DNA of 7,005 nt, taken from positions 1 through 7,005 of the forward strand of contig JAGQQQ010000765.1 of the NCBI GenBank assembly GCA_020426125.1, read 5' to 3'. The notes under the pieces are model-generated. The model had not been told where the DNA came from. It worked only from the letters and a program-made list of their open reading frames with translations, and did not search any database. Position numbers and translations under genes: made by a program. Origin of the DNA: Planctomycetaceae bacterium. GTDB taxonomy: Bacteria; Planctomycetota; Planctomycetia; Planctomycetales; Planctomycetaceae. Shown here one piece after another: positions 6,644 through 7,005 of the stretch. Position 1 is the first letter of the stretch. Every line of letters begins with the position of its first letter.

Positions 6644-7005
6644 ATGCTGAGGTCCATGTTTCTCCTTCCCAAACTCCTGGGCATCCTGCTGCTGTCGGTC
6701 GTTGCCCGGATTGGTGGTGCGCAGGATCAACCTCCCATCCCGCCAGAAATATCGTCCGTCGGACAACCTGCGGCGGAACTGAAGCCGGACGACATTGAAG
6801 AATTGAAGAAGCGTCTGGAAGGGGTGACGGACGTTTCCGAGGATCAGAAGAGAACCGTTCAAGAATCAATACAAAGGGCCACCGATCAGTTGAAGATGGC
6901 CACCGATGAAAAGGCCAACAAGGCCCGGTTCGAGTCCCAGATTGCCACTGTGGAAAAAGACCGCCAGGAGAAACTGACTCGACTTCAATCCCTGAAGTCG
7001 GAGAT
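6644..7005 (+). CDS. N-terminus of a probable MscS/MscK-type mechanosensitive channel (partial, cut by window end)
   Basis: The first 120 codons of an exported or membrane protein that continues past the window. A signal peptide is clear: hydrophobic core LLPKLLGILLLSVVA (residues 7-21), likely cut after GGA (24-26) before QDQ. After a Pro-rich linker (about 29-45), a highly charged helical region runs from 46 to the edge. It opens with KPDDIEELKKRLEGVTDVSE, and its spaced Leu/Ile residues suggest a coiled coil. This arrangement resembles the periplasmic coiled-coil domain (MscS-porin type) that precedes the channel in large MscK-like proteins. The channel domain is outside the window, so the call is inferred; another coiled-coil periplasmic protein remains possible. 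The start is uncertain: ATG 6644 has no clear ribosome site, and an in-frame ATG at 6656 has GAGG only 3 bases upstream. Both keep the signal peptide. Confidence 0.6.
   Translation, partial: MLRSMFLLPKLLGILLLSVVARIGGAQDQPPIPPEISSVGQPAAELKPDDIEELKKRLEGVTDVSEDQKRTVQESIQRATDQLKMATDEKANKARFESQIATVEKDRQEKLTRLQSLKSE

Overview
The window looks like chromosomal DNA from a planctomycete (phylum Planctomycetota). The main reasons are the very long secreted two-propeller BamB/PQQ-like protein, of a type typical of that phylum; a LolC/E-type permease enlarged by a periplasmic insert; moderately high GC; and loose gene spacing. This assignment comes from recognising protein types by eye. No database search was possible.

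Layout. Positions 1-236 hold no convincing gene. The left part is a strikingly G-rich (+) / C-rich (-) tract, which lies downstream of the permease and could act as a Rho-type termination region or form a G-quadruplex. Positions 237-1922 (minus strand) encode a 561-residue LolC/LolE/FtsX-type ABC permease with a perfect Shine-Dalgarno at its start. A 104-base divergent spacer (1923-2026) follows and contains several short inverted repeats next to the two ribosome binding sites. On the plus strand, a 51-codon small ORF (2027-2182) with its own plausible ribosome binding site overlaps, through a GTGA junction, the GTG start of a 1449-residue exported beta-propeller protein (2179-6528). After a 115-base gap, a third large gene begins at 6644 and runs off the right edge. 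Its signal peptide and coiled-coil N-terminus resemble those of planctomycete MscS/MscK-type mechanosensitive channels.

How the genes fit together. All three large products are envelope proteins: a permease of the lipoprotein-release type, a periplasmic BamB-like double propeller, and a probable mechanosensitive channel. A shared role in envelope maintenance is a reasonable inference, but the permease is transcribed divergently and no LolD-type ATPase lies in the window. I see no mobile element, CRISPR array, tRNA or rRNA. The least expected items are the GTGA-coupled small ORF, the large low-complexity insert in the permease, and the G/C-skewed tract downstream of it.
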